Assembly: GCF_011947285.1 (NCBI RefSeq)
Contig: NZ_JAAOZT010000007.1
Coordinates: forward strand, 248,001-312,000
DNA: 64,000 nucleotides
Source of the DNA: Glaciimonas immobilis
GTDB taxonomy: Bacteria; Pseudomonadota; Gammaproteobacteria; Burkholderiales; Burkholderiaceae_D
Reading direction: 5' to 3'
In this document: piece by piece, positions 1 through 7,638 of the stretch
Position numbering within the stretch: position 1 is the first letter of the stretch
Layout: each line of letters starts with the position of its first letter
Notes under the pieces: generated by a model
The model's database searches: none
Seen by the model: only the letters and a program-made list of their open reading frames with translations
Told to the model about the DNA's origin: nothing
Made by a program: the position numbers and the translations under genes

Positions 1-668
1 AACCAACGGTCATCAACAATGTGATTTCGCTGGCCTCGGTGCCGATTATCCTCGCGCGCGGCGGCGCATTCTATAAGAACTACGGCATCGGACGCTCACT
101 GGGCACGTTACCAATGCAGTTGGCTGGAAATATCAAATTCGGCGGTTTGGTGGAGAAAGCGTTTGGCGTTACGCTGCGCGAACTATTGTTTGATTTTGGC
201 GGTGGCACTGCTAGCGGACGTCCTATACGCGCAGTGCAGGTCGGTGGACCGTTGGGGCCATATTTGCCCGAATCGCTATTCGACACCAAGATCGATTATG
301 AAAGTTTTAGTGCCGTCGGCGGCACGGTCGGGCACGGCGGTATCGTTGTGTTTGATGAAACTGTCGACATGGCCAAACAGGCGCGTTATGCGATGGAGTT
401 CTGTGCGGTTGAGTCATGCGGAAAATGCACACCATGCCGCATCGGGTCGACGCGCGGCGTGGAAGTCATTGACAAAATCGTGGCCGGGTCGGCGGCGGGT
501 TACGACCAGCCGAAGCAAGTGGATCTATTGCGCGATTTATGCGACACCATGATCAACGGATCATTGTGTGCAATGGGAAATATGACGCCGCTGCCAGTGT
601 TGTCGGCGTTGAATAATTTTCCTGAAGATTTTGGTATCGAAGCAGTGCCGGCAGTTGCTGAACATTAA
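1..668 (+). CDS. fdsB: NAD-dependent formate dehydrogenase beta subunit, C-terminal part
   Basis: The reading frame is open from the first base, so the gene begins upstream of the window; the GTG at 21 is an internal valine. FdsB is the NuoF-like diaphorase subunit that carries FMN and a 4Fe-4S cluster and passes electrons from FdsA to NAD+ in the cytoplasm. The visible part starts in the NuoF-typical PTVINNV segment and includes the cluster motif ESCGKCTPCR, with a further cysteine in NGSLCAMG, which together give the expected four ligands. fdsA, fdhD and fdsD follow on the same strand, which separates it from complex I NuoF. The 5' part cannot be judged from here. Confidence 0.93.
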   Translation, partial: PTVINNVISLASVPIILARGGAFYKNYGIGRSLGTLPMQLAGNIKFGGLVEKAFGVTLRELLFDFGGGTASGRPIRAVQVGGPLGPYLPESLFDTKIDYESFSAVGGTVGHGGIVVFDETVDMAKQARYAMEFCAVESCGKCTPCRIGSTRGVEVIDKIVAGSAAGYDQPKQVDLLRDLCDTMINGSLCAMGNMTPLPVLSALNNFPEDFGIEAVPAVAEH

Positions 669-802
669 AAGTATGCAAGCAGGGATAAGTTGGGGAAACT
701 GTTACCCGAGCCGTCCTGAAAGTTTGCAACCGGTAGCTACATAAGTTGTTTTTTGCGTGTTTTTTCGAGCGTTATTTCGACTCTATTTCGAGTGTTAACT
801 AC

Positions 803-819
803 AGTGACCATCAGTCACT
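803..819 (+). promoter_or_regulatory. Short perfect hairpin in the fdsB-fdsA gap
   Basis: AGTGAC (803-808) and GTCACT (814-819) pair around a five-base loop, about 30 bases before the fdsA start. There is no T-run after it, so it is not an ordinary terminator. The fdsB-fdsA gap (669-849) is long for genes of one complex. The hairpin could adjust fdsA translation or mRNA stability; this is inference only. Confidence 0.3.
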
Positions 820-849
820 CCACCTTTCCGGGTGTTAAAGGAATCAGCC

Positions 850-3708
850 ATGAACCAGATGAATGAACTTGACTACGGTACGCCAGCCAAAGTTTCTGAG
901 CAGTTAGTATCGCTCGAAATCGACGGCGTGACCGTGGAAGTCGCTGCCGGTACTTCCGTGATGCGCGCCGCTGTCGAAGCCGGTGTCAACGTGCCTAAAC
1001 TTTGTGCCACCGACAGCTTGGAGCCATTCGGTTCCTGTCGTCTGTGTTTGGTAGAGATCGACGGTAAACGCGGCTATCCGGCATCTTGTACCACCCCATG
1101 CGAACCCGGCATGAAAGTCAGAACCCAGACGCCAAAGCTGGCCGATATTCGCCGCGGCGTGATGGAGTTGTACATCTCGGACCATCCTCTCGACTGCCTG
1201 ACTTGCCCGACCAATGGCAATTGCGAGTTGCAGGATATGGCTGGCGTGGTTGGTCTGCGCGATGTCCGCTACGGTTACGAAGGTTCTAATCATCTGAAAA
1301 TGGAAAAAGATGAATCGAACCCGTATTTCACTTACGATCCATCCAAGTGTATCGTCTGCAATCGCTGCGTGCGCGCGTGCGAAGAGACGCAAGGCACCTT
1401 TGCCCTGACCATTGACGGACGTGGTTTTGAGTCACGCGTGTCTGCCGGTCAGATGGACAGCTTCATGGAGTCCGAATGCGTGTCCTGTGGCGCTTGCGTA
1501 CAAGCCTGCCCGACCGCAACCCTGACGGAAAAAACCGTCATCACGATGGGCCAGGCCGAGCATAGCAAGATCACCACTTGCGCCTATTGTGGCGTCGGTT
1601 GCTCGTTTAAGGCCGAGATGAAGGGCAATGAAGTTGTCCGTATGGTGCCGCATAAAGACGGTAAAGCTAACCACGGTCACTCTTGCGTCAAAGGACGTTT
1701 TGCATGGGGTTATGCAACGCATAAAGACCGCATGACCAAGCCAATGATTCGTAGCAAAATTACCGATCCGTGGCGCGAAGTGTCATGGGAAGAAGCGTTG
1801 GGTTATGCCGCCAGCGAATTCCGCCGGATCCAGGCCAAACACGGTAAGGATTCAATCGGTGGCATTACATCATCACGTTGCACTAACGAAGAAACTTACC
1901 TGGTTCAGAAGTTGGTACGTGCTGCCTTCGGTAACAATAACGTAGACACTTGTGCTCGTGTCTGTCATTCGCCAACCGGTTACGGACTTAAGCAAACCTT
2001 AGGCGAAGCCGCAGGAACCCAGACCTTTGATTCGGTCATGAAGTCTGATGTCATCATGATTATCGGTGCCAATCCTGCCGCTGCACATCCGGTTTTTGCC
2101 TCACAAATGAAGCGTCGTTTGCGTCAGGGTGCCAAGCTGATTGTGGTCGATCCGCGCACGACCGAAATGGTTAAATCGCCGCACGTCGCTGCCGATTATC
2201 ATTTAAAGTTGCGACCCGGTACCAACGTTGCATTGATTTCAGCAATGGCGCACGTTATCGTCTCAGAAGGCTTGGAAGACGCAGCGTTTGTTGCCGAACG
2301 TTGTGACACCAAGTCGTATGCAGATTGGAGAGAATTTGTATTGCGTCCCGAGAATTCGCCCGAAGCCATGGCCGATATCACAGGCGTTCCTGCAGCTGAA
2401 TTGCGCGGCGCGGCGCGTCTGTTTGCGACCAATGGCAATGGCGCGATTTATTACGGTTTGGGCGTGACCGAACATGCACAAGGTTCGACCATGGTGATCG
2501 GTATCGCCAACCTTGCGATGGCGACCGGTAACGTTGGCCGTGAAGGTGTGGGAGTAAACCCATTGCGCGGTCAAAACAACGTCCAGGGATCTTGTGACAT
2601 GGGCTCGTTCCCGCATGAGTTGCCGGGTTATCGCCATGTGTCCGATACCACAGTGCGGACGGAATTTGAGGACGCCTGGGGTGTTCCCTTAAGTCCAGAA
2701 CCGGGCTTGCGGATTCCTAACATGTTTGACGCAGCGCTCGACGGCAGCTTCCTCGGCCTGTATTGCGAAGGCGAGGACATCGTCCAGTCTGACCCTGATA
2801 CCCAGCACGTCATTGCAGCAATGATGGCGATGGAATGTATCGTCGTGCAAGACCTGTTTTTAAATGAGACAGCAAAATACGCACACGTATTTTTACCGGG
2901 CTCATCATTCCTTGAAAAAGACGGCACCTTTACCAACGCAGAACGTCGGATTTCACGCGTGCGCAAAGTGATGCCCGCCAAAGCTGGCAAGTCCGACTGG
3001 GAAGTAACTGTCGCCCTGTCGAACGCGTTAGGCTATCCAATGCATTACAACCATCCGTCCGAGATCATGGACGAGATCGCCGCGTTGACGCCGACCTTCA
3101 AAGGCGTTAGTTATGCCAAGCTGGATGAGGTCGGTAGTCTGCAATGGCCTTGTAATGATGCGGCTCCGGAAGGCACGCCGATCATGCATATCGGTGAATT
3201 TGTACGCGGCAAGGGTAAGTTTATCAATACCCAGTATTTTGCGACGGACGAGAAAGTAACCCTGAATTTCCCGCTGATTCTGACTACCGGCCGGATCTTG
3301 TCTCACTACAACGTCGGCGCTCAAACGCGCCGTACTGAGAACGTTGCCTGGCATAGCGAAGACCGGCTTGAAATCCATCCGCATGATGCTGAGGACCGTA
3401 ACATCAAGCAGGATGACTGGGTGGGAATTGAGTCCCGCGCAGGCCAGACCGTATTACGCGCAACGGTGACGGAGAACGTGCAACCTGGCGTTGTCTACAC
3501 TACGTTCCATCATCCGGAGTCCGGTGCAAACGTGATTACCACCGATAATTCCGACTGGGCCACCAATTGCCCTGAATACAAGGTCACGGCTGTACAAGTG
3601 ATGCCGGTTACGCAACCGTCTGACTGGCAGAAGAATTTCAGTCAGGTTACCGAGCAGCAGTTACGCTTGTTGCAAGGCGAGTCCGCTGAACCAGTGTTTG
3701 CTAAATAA
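850..3708 (+). CDS. fdsA: NAD-dependent formate dehydrogenase alpha (catalytic) subunit
   Basis: This is the molybdenum subunit that oxidises formate to CO2, about 952 residues, the usual FdsA size. The N-terminal third is NuoG-like: a 2Fe-2S domain (CRLCLVEI), a His-Cys3 cluster region (HPLDCLTCPTNGNCELQ) and two ferredoxin-type 4Fe-4S motifs (CIVCNRCVRAC and CVSCGACVQACP). The molybdopterin domain opens with CAYCGVGCSF, and the Mo ligand is a cysteine at about residue 372 in ARVCHSPTGYG, so no selenocysteine is needed. The C-terminal part is the dinucleotide-binding domain. ATG 850 is chosen because AAAGGA ends eight bases before it; an in-frame GTG at 832 lacks such a site. FdhD and FdsD, needed for cofactor sulfuration and assembly, follow. 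Confidence 0.97.
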   Translation: MNQMNELDYGTPAKVSEQLVSLEIDGVTVEVAAGTSVMRAAVEAGVNVPKLCATDSLEPFGSCRLCLVEIDGKRGYPASCTTPCEPGMKVRTQTPKLADIRRGVMELYISDHPLDCLTCPTNGNCELQDMAGVVGLRDVRYGYEGSNHLKMEKDESNPYFTYDPSKCIVCNRCVRACEETQGTFALTIDGRGFESRVSAGQMDSFMESECVSCGACVQACPTATLTEKTVITMGQAEHSKITTCAYCGVGCSFKAEMKGNEVVRMVPHKDGKANHGHSCVKGRFAWGYATHKDRMTKPMIRSKITDPWREVSWEEALGYAASEFRRIQAKHGKDSIGGITSSRCTNEETYLVQKLVRAAFGNNNVDTCARVCHSPTGYGLKQTLGEAAGTQTFDSVMKSDVIMIIGANPAAAHPVFASQMKRRLRQGAKLIVVDPRTTEMVKSPHVAADYHLKLRPGTNVALISAMAHVIVSEGLEDAAFVAERCDTKSYADWREFVLRPENSPEAMADITGVPAAELRGAARLFATNGNGAIYYGLGVTEHAQGSTMVIGIANLAMATGNVGREGVGVNPLRGQNNVQGSCDMGSFPHELPGYRHVSDTTVRTEFEDAWGVPLSPEPGLRIPNMFDAALDGSFLGLYCEGEDIVQSDPDTQHVIAAMMAMECIVVQDLFLNETAKYAHVFLPGSSFLEKDGTFTNAERRISRVRKVMPAKAGKSDWEVTVALSNALGYPMHYNHPSEIMDEIAALTPTFKGVSYAKLDEVGSLQWPCNDAAPEGTPIMHIGEFVRGKGKFINTQYFATDEKVTLNFPLILTTGRILSHYNVGAQTRRTENVAWHSEDRLEIHPHDAEDRNIKQDDWVGIESRAGQTVLRATVTENVQPGVVYTTFHHPESGANVITTDNSDWATNCPEYKVTAVQVMPVTQPSDWQKNFSQVTEQQLRLLQGESAEPVFAK

Positions 3709-3725
3709 ACGGGAGTCTGGCGTTG

Positions 3726-4559
3726 ATGCAAAATTTACCAATGGATGCGCTCTGCGCCGAGTACCCCACCACCGCCGAAGTTGATATTCAAAAATGGCTG
3801 AATGGTGAGGTAACGGCGAGGCGTGACGTGGTCGCTGAAGAGGTGCCGATTGCGTTGGAGTACAACGGCATTTCGCACGTTGTCATGATGGCATCGCCTG
3901 CCGATCTAGCGGATTTTGCGTTGGGTTTTTCGCTCACTGAAGGTATTTTGGCTGACCCGAGCGAGTTATTCGATTGCGAGATCGTGGTGGGCGCTGATGG
4001 CATACAGGTACAGCTGGAGATCGCCGCGCAACGCTTCATGGCGCTCAAAGAAAAGCGCCGCAACCTGACGGGTCGCACCGGGTGCGGATTGTGCGGTGCA
4101 GAAACGTTAGCGCAAGCGATACGCAAGGTGCCTCCGGTGCAGTCAAGCGCCTGCTTTTCGGCCCCAACCTTGCATACGGCGATCGAGCGTATGCAACAGC
4201 AACAGCAACTTCAGCAGACAACCGGCGCGACCCATGCAGCCGCATGGGTACAAAAAAACGGCGATATTCTGGCAGTGCGTGAAGATGTCGGACGCCATAA
4301 TGCACTCGATAAATTGATCGGTATGTTAGCCGCCGCCAGGCAGGATTTTTCGACCGGGGCGGTGCTTATTACGAGCAGGGCTAGTTATGAGATGGTGCAA
4401 AAGTCGGCCGTCATGGGGATCGGCCTGATTGCCGCAATTTCGGCACCGACCGCGCTGGCGATCAAACTGGCGCGTGAGGCCGAGGTCACGTTAGTGGGCT
4501 TCATGCGGCAACATTCGCATGCTGTGTATGCCAACGGACACCGACTGTCGACGAAATAA
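3726..4559 (+). CDS. fdhD: Formate dehydrogenase accessory sulfurtransferase FdhD (FdsC)
   Basis: FdhD passes sulfur from a cysteine desulfurase to the bis-MGD cofactor before it is placed in formate dehydrogenase. The 277-residue protein matches the family length and has the conserved double cysteine in GRTGCGLCG (about residues 120 and 123) and the late motif REDVGRHNALDKLIG. A glutamine-rich stretch near residues 156-165 is an in-frame linker. ATG 3726 lies ten bases after GGAG at 3712; an upstream in-frame TTG at 3723 is less likely. It starts 17 bases after fdsA, so the two are almost certainly cotranscribed. Confidence 0.95.
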   Translation: MQNLPMDALCAEYPTTAEVDIQKWLNGEVTARRDVVAEEVPIALEYNGISHVVMMASPADLADFALGFSLTEGILADPSELFDCEIVVGADGIQVQLEIAAQRFMALKEKRRNLTGRTGCGLCGAETLAQAIRKVPPVQSSACFSAPTLHTAIERMQQQQQLQQTTGATHAAAWVQKNGDILAVREDVGRHNALDKLIGMLAAARQDFSTGAVLITSRASYEMVQKSAVMGIGLIAAISAPTALAIKLAREAEVTLVGFMRQHSHAVYANGHRLSTK

Positions 4560-4670
4560 GTATCCAAGCTTGGTTGCTTATTAAACATAATGCCAAAAAT
4601 AATCTATAAAAATAACGCGTAAGCTGCCCGGGTTCACTTCCGGTTGGCGCATTGGTAAAAGGAAAAAACC

Positions 4671-4898
4671 ATGAACCTGCATCATCTAATTAAAATGGCC
4701 AATCAGATTGGATCATTTTTTGAAACCATGCCTAATCGTCCGCAGGCCATGACCGACTTTGCCAGCCATATCAAACGTCAGTGGGAACCTCGAATGCGAA
4801 CGGCCCTACTTCAATATGCGGCAAACGCGCCGGATGACAATGAATTGCACAGCATCGTGCGCGAAACGATTAAGGTACATGTAGAGGCTATGCGGTAG
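4671..4898 (+). CDS. fdsD: Formate dehydrogenase delta subunit
   Basis: This is a 75-residue soluble protein of the FdsD family, found only with Fds-type formate dehydrogenases and thought to help assemble or stabilise the enzyme. Recognisable features are the N-terminal LHHLIKMANQIGSFF segment and a central HIKRQWEPRMR stretch, both typical of FdsD. An AAAAGGA ribosome site precedes the ATG. It lies 110 bases after fdhD and a strong terminator follows at about 5004, so it is the last gene of the operon. No metal ligands are visible; the assignment rests on sequence pattern and context. Confidence 0.88.
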   Translation: MNLHHLIKMANQIGSFFETMPNRPQAMTDFASHIKRQWEPRMRTALLQYAANAPDDNELHSIVRETIKVHVEAMR

Positions 4899-4916
4899 TG
4901 TAGATAGTCACCACGC

Positions 4917-4964
4917 CCACGGCGCGCAATAGGTCCTCATTATGAAGGCCTTGTGAGTCCGTGG
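4917..4964 (+). other. Nested inverted repeats downstream of fdsD (possible RNA structure)
   Basis: CCACGG (4917-4922) pairs with CCGTGG (4959-4964), and between them AGGTCCTCAT (4931-4940) pairs with ATGAAGGCCT (4942-4951) with one mismatch. The structure sits between the fdsD stop and the terminator at 5004, so it would be in the 3' untranslated part of the fds message. It matches no RNA family I recognise. Confidence 0.3.
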
Positions 4965-5003
4965 AAGCAGTAGCTCAGTGCTCCAGCGAGCGTTCTTTTG
5001 AAC

Positions 5004-5040
5004 AGACCATCATTCTCTTAAATAGAAATGATGGTCTTTT
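5004..5040 (+). terminator. Rho-independent terminator of the fds operon
   Basis: AGACCATCATT (5004-5014) pairs perfectly with AATGATGGTCT (5027-5037), and T residues follow directly. It ends the fdsBA-fdhD-fdsD transcript about 105 bases after the fdsD stop. Confidence 0.85.
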
Positions 5041-5176
5041 AACATGTATAAGTTAGTAACGGGGATTTGTCAGATTCTTCATTTAAGTGGATTTTTTCTG
5101 CTTTCAGTGCGGTGCAATGCTAGTCTTCGTCTGCGGCGGGTCATCCTCCTGCCTTTATCTTAAGCGAACGCATGCA

Positions 5177-5695
5177 ATGGAATTACAATTCATTAGCCCT
5201 AGAAAAAATGCCTTTCTATATTTGATCAAGATACTTACCGGTTCGTTGATCTCATGGTACGGCTTGCGCGCTGTCGGCATTGCCGAACCTTATTGGGCAA
5301 TGATTTCTTTGATTGTCGTGACCGAGCCGGATATTGCTCTAGCCAAATTGAACTTTAAGGCGCGTGTCATCAACACCATCAATGGCGCAGTTGTGGCCTG
5401 CCTGACGCTGGTACTGATCGGTGCAAGTTTTTTTTCCATGCTGATCGCATTGTCGATATCCATTCTCGTTGCGATGTTGCTACATAACTATCCTGCCAAC
5501 TGGCGTCTCGGTCCGGCTACGGTGGTGATTTTGATGTCTGCAGCGGTGGAGGGCACCGGCCTCAATCAAGAGTTGAGTCTCGCGTTATTACGTGTGGGAG
5601 AAGTGCTGGCAGGCAGCAGTGTCGCGCTGCTGCAAACGCTGGCGTATGGCTATATCATAAAACGTGCCACGAACGAAGAAAAGGAATTGCCTTAA
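5177..5695 (+). CDS. Half-length FUSC-type (aromatic acid exporter-like) membrane protein
   Basis: A hydrophobic protein of about 172 residues with several predicted membrane segments. The segment after residue 15 (ILTGSLISWYGLRAVGIAEP, then YWAMISLIVVTEPD) resembles the first membrane block of FUSC/YccS-type transporters. Full FUSC proteins carry two such blocks and a soluble domain; this one has a single block, like the short aromatic acid exporter family members. ATG 5177 is chosen because the 30 codons upstream of it are rich in cysteine and unlike the family, though the ribosome site is weak. It is a stand-alone gene after the fds terminator; the substrate is unknown. Confidence 0.7.
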   Translation: MELQFISPRKNAFLYLIKILTGSLISWYGLRAVGIAEPYWAMISLIVVTEPDIALAKLNFKARVINTINGAVVACLTLVLIGASFFSMLIALSISILVAMLLHNYPANWRLGPATVVILMSAAVEGTGLNQELSLALLRVGEVLAGSSVALLQTLAYGYIIKRATNEEKELP

Positions 5696-5794
5696 TGCAG
5701 GTTCATTGCTAAATTTTGCACTATTAATTTACCTTGCATTTTGTTACCTTAGGGCGGCGATGGACCTGTCGCTTAAATTCATTGATCGAATCTA

Positions 5795-5824
5795 TTGACG
5801 TGGATTGATCGGCAACACTATAGT
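5795..5824 (+). promoter_or_regulatory. Sigma70-like promoter of the ZapB-like/zapA pair
   Basis: TTGACG (5795-5800) and TATAGT (5819-5824) are separated by 18 bases. Transcription would start close to 5831, which is also the start codon of the next gene. The -10 lies in a perfect palindrome CACTATAGTG (5816-5825). Confidence 0.55.
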
Positions 5825-5830
5825 GACGAC

Positions 5831-6058
5831 ATGATTTCAGAATTTCACCAACTATCCGAAAAAATTCAGCAACTTGCTGAATTAACCCAAACCTTGCGAC
5901 ACGAAAACGCAGCCCTTCGCAAAAAAGCGGTGGTACTAAGCAGCGAAAATGCCGACTTAACGCGGCGGATGAGCGAGGCCCATCGACGGGTCGCGGCATT
6001 GCTCGATAAAATTCCTGTGGTGCCACAAGATGAGTCTGAAGTTCAGGAGAATGCATGA
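5831..6058 (+). CDS. Small coiled-coil protein, TIGR02449/ZapB-like
   Basis: A 75-residue protein that is almost wholly coiled coil: a heptad-like pattern runs from EFHQLSEKIQQL through LRHENAALRKKAVV to about residue 60. Such proteins are found directly upstream of zapA in many beta- and gammaproteobacteria and are thought to act with ZapA at the division ring, as ZapB does; that role is an inference from position and shape. ATG 5831 matches the family start, and the stop overlaps the zapA start (ATGA at 6055-6058), which implies translational coupling. No ribosome site is visible before 5831 and the predicted transcript start is at the ATG, so the message may be leaderless. Confidence 0.75.
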   Translation: MISEFHQLSEKIQQLAELTQTLRHENAALRKKAVVLSSENADLTRRMSEAHRRVAALLDKIPVVPQDESEVQENA

Positions 6059-6366
6059 CACAGTTAAGCGTCCAAATTATGGGGCAGCCCTATGTATTAT
6101 CATGCAAAGAGGGCGAAGAGGCGACGTTGAAACAAGCCGTAGCTTACCTGGATGGCAAGATGAGCATCATTCGCGATGCTGGAAAAATCCGGGGCAATGA
6201 CCGCATTGCGGTGATCGCTGCACTCGGTCTGGCGGCCGAGCTGTTATCAGCCAGGGCGCCCGATGGGCCTCTATCGGACTTGACGATGGTAGAAATAAAA
6301 CAGGAAATCGCGGCTATGCATACCGCCCTTGATGATGCTTTAGGATCGCAAGAAGTACTGTTTTAA
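6055..6366 (+). CDS. zapA: Cell division protein ZapA
   Basis: ZapA binds FtsZ and bundles its filaments at the division site. The 103-residue protein shows the family layout: an N-terminal beta-rich head (VQIMGQPYVLSCKEGEEATL) followed by the AVAYLDGKM segment and a long C-terminal helix with NDRIAVIAALGLAAELL, where the tetramer coiled coil forms. It overlaps the upstream coiled-coil gene by four bases and is followed by the 6S RNA gene, the order conserved in many proteobacteria. Confidence 0.95.
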   Translation: MTQLSVQIMGQPYVLSCKEGEEATLKQAVAYLDGKMSIIRDAGKIRGNDRIAVIAALGLAAELLSARAPDGPLSDLTMVEIKQEIAAMHTALDDALGSQEVLF

Positions 6367-6382
6367 TTTTTTATCAAAATGT

Positions 6383-6410
6383 TTGACATGAAGGTCGTTT
6401 AGAGTAGACT
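6383..6410 (+). promoter_or_regulatory. Sigma70 promoter of ssrS (6S RNA)
   Basis: A consensus -35 TTGACA (6383-6388) and a -10 TAGACT (6405-6410), 16 bases apart, place the transcript start near 6414-6417, where the 6S closing stem begins. It lies 17 bases after the zapA stop. Confidence 0.75.
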
Positions 6411-6413
6411 TAG

Positions 6414-6590
6414 GACTCCTGCCGTGTTCGCCATTGCCATAATTCCTTGAACCATTTTTACGCAGCGGTTACGGAATATCGTTTGATGGGCGTGATCGTC
6501 GCTAGTCCGATGAACCCGAAATTGAACTAACTGTAGCCAACTTGAACCTTCTTGGTTCAGGATGCCGGTAAAGCGGCACGCGCGGGAATC
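6414..6590 (+). ncRNA. ssrS: 6S RNA
   Basis: 6S RNA mimics an open promoter and holds sigma70 RNA polymerase in stationary phase. About 177 nt lie between a consensus promoter and a terminator. The ends pair in a long closing stem: GACTCCTGCCGTG at 6414-6426 against CACGCGCGGGAATC at 6577-6590, with one mismatch and one bulge. The right half holds the family-typical CTTGAACC..TTGGTTCA hairpin (about 6541-6559), and the position between zapA and a downstream housekeeping gene is the usual one for ssrS. The ends are estimated to within a few bases. Confidence 0.88.
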
Positions 6591-6600
6591 AAATTTGAAA

Positions 6601-6630
6601 GCAGTTGCATGCAGATGCAACTGCTTTTTT
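6601..6630 (+). terminator. Rho-independent terminator after 6S RNA
   Basis: GCAGTTGCAT (6601-6610) pairs perfectly with ATGCAACTGC (6615-6624) around a four-base loop, followed by six T residues. It may separate ssrS from the EVE-domain gene. Confidence 0.85.
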
Positions 6631-6833
6631 CGTTTTTTGGTAATTTTGATTGGTCACGCGTATATTCTGAGGCTGCCCTTTCGGCGTACTCTATTGTGTC
6701 GTTAGCCTGTCCCTCGGCTGCTCAAGCGGTTCCGTGGAGGTCTCTCGTCCGTCCGACGGCATGGCATCAAGCGTACTCTTGGATGCGCTGCCGGAATTTT
6801 ACTGCATTTAATGTTGAGCTCGGTGATCGCAAA

Positions 6834-7301
6834 ATGCAATATTGGTTAATGAAATCCGAACCGTCAGATGCAAGCATTGATGACGTGTTGGCGTCGCCAA
6901 ATCAGACGATTCCCTGGTATGGCGTGAGAAATTATCAGGCGCGTAATTTTATGCGGGACTTGATGCGGATTGGGGATGGCGTGCTGTTTTATCATTCCAG
7001 TTGCGCGGAGCCGGGGATTGCCGGGATCGCTGAGGTGGCTAGCGTTGCTTTCCCTGACTCTACACAATTTGATCGTGGTGGTAAATATTACGACCCTAAG
7101 GCGACGCCTGAAAATCCGCGCTGGATGATGGTGGATGTGCGTGCGGTAAAAAAGACGCAGTTGATGAGTTTGGCTTTTTTACGGGAAGAGCCTGAGTTGG
7201 CGGAGATGCAGATTTTGCGGCGGGGGAATCGGTTGTCTATTACGCGGGTTGAGGTGGGGGAGTGGCGGTGGTTGATTCGGCATTTGAAGGATGCTTCTTA
7301 G
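6834..7301 (+). CDS. EVE domain-containing protein
   Basis: A 155-residue protein of the EVE/thymocyte nuclear protein 1 family, PUA-like folds that bind modified bases in RNA or DNA. The start MQYWLMKSEPS, the central WYGVRNYQARNFMRDLM motif and the later ENPRWMMVDV are family hallmarks, and the length is normal. The frame is open farther upstream, but the codons before 6834 run into the 6S terminator and do not resemble the family, so ATG 6834 is chosen. The cellular substrate is unknown. The gene is transcribed away from ssrS as a single unit. Confidence 0.9.
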   Translation: MQYWLMKSEPSDASIDDVLASPNQTIPWYGVRNYQARNFMRDLMRIGDGVLFYHSSCAEPGIAGIAEVASVAFPDSTQFDRGGKYYDPKATPENPRWMMVDVRAVKKTQLMSLAFLREEPELAEMQILRRGNRLSITRVEVGEWRWLIRHLKDAS

Positions 7302-7361
7302 GGAGACGTTTTAAGTTATCTAGTTAAGATTCGGTTTTTGGTTCATAGGTCTATAGGTCGA

Positions 7362-7460
7362 TAGCATCCACGGAGCACTAACCATTTTAGCTATCGATCA
7401 ACCGAACTAACCAAATGGCTAGCAATAAACCATAGAATCTCAAACATGTATTCCGACAAT
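7362..7460 (-). repeat. Dispersed intergenic repeat, copy 1 (internally deleted)
   Basis: This stretch matches 41149-41333. From TAGCATCCACGGAGCAC to the CAACCGAAC segment the two copies are virtually identical, then copy 1 lacks about 78 bases and resumes at AACCAAATGGCT, continuing to about TTCCGA with a few changes. The missing piece in copy 2 is bounded by near-identical AACCAAA direct repeats, so copy 1 looks like a slippage deletion. On the minus strand the small ORF of copy 2 is broken: after ATG GTT TAT TGC comes TAG. Confidence 0.85.
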
Positions 7461-7521
7461 TCCTGACTGACAGTCGAAATAACCGGCATCAGCTATGACG
7501 GGGTAGGTCAACTGCCGATCC

Positions 7522-7566
7522 AACTTGAACTTGAACTTGAACTTGAACTTCAACTTCAACTTCAAC
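7522..7566. repeat. Hexamer tandem repeat
   Basis: About four AACTTG units run directly into about four AACTTC units. TTGAA and TTCAA are complementary, so the two halves could also fold on each other with a C-C mismatch each six bases. It lies about 70 bases from the lgt stop and encodes no supported protein. Confidence 0.85.
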
Positions 7567-7638
7567 TGCCTTGGCGGACAACTGCGAGTAGGGGGCCGGG
7601 GCTTCAGTATTAATCGCCCCGGTTATTATCTTCCTTCG

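Larger units (their letters stand above)
7302..7638. other. Intergenic region with repeats between EVE gene and lgt
   Basis: No gene is supported here. The 337 bases hold the degenerate copy of a dispersed repeat (7362-7460), a hexamer tandem repeat (7522-7566) and a 7-bp inverted repeat, CCGGGGC (7596-7602) with GCCCCGG (7616-7622). The two flanking genes converge, so the last could be a weak bidirectional terminator, although it has no T-run. Confidence 0.6.

Noticed and set aside
4192-4224. CAG/CAA-rich stretch in fdhD suggesting a microsatellite
   Set aside because: Mixed codons keep a short in-frame glutamine linker between conserved FdhD blocks; no sign of frame disruption.
4966-4985. 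GCAGTAGCTCAGTGCTCC resembles the D-arm (A box) of a tRNA
   Set aside because: No acceptor stem, anticodon arm or T-arm can be folded around it; the sequence runs directly into the fds terminator.
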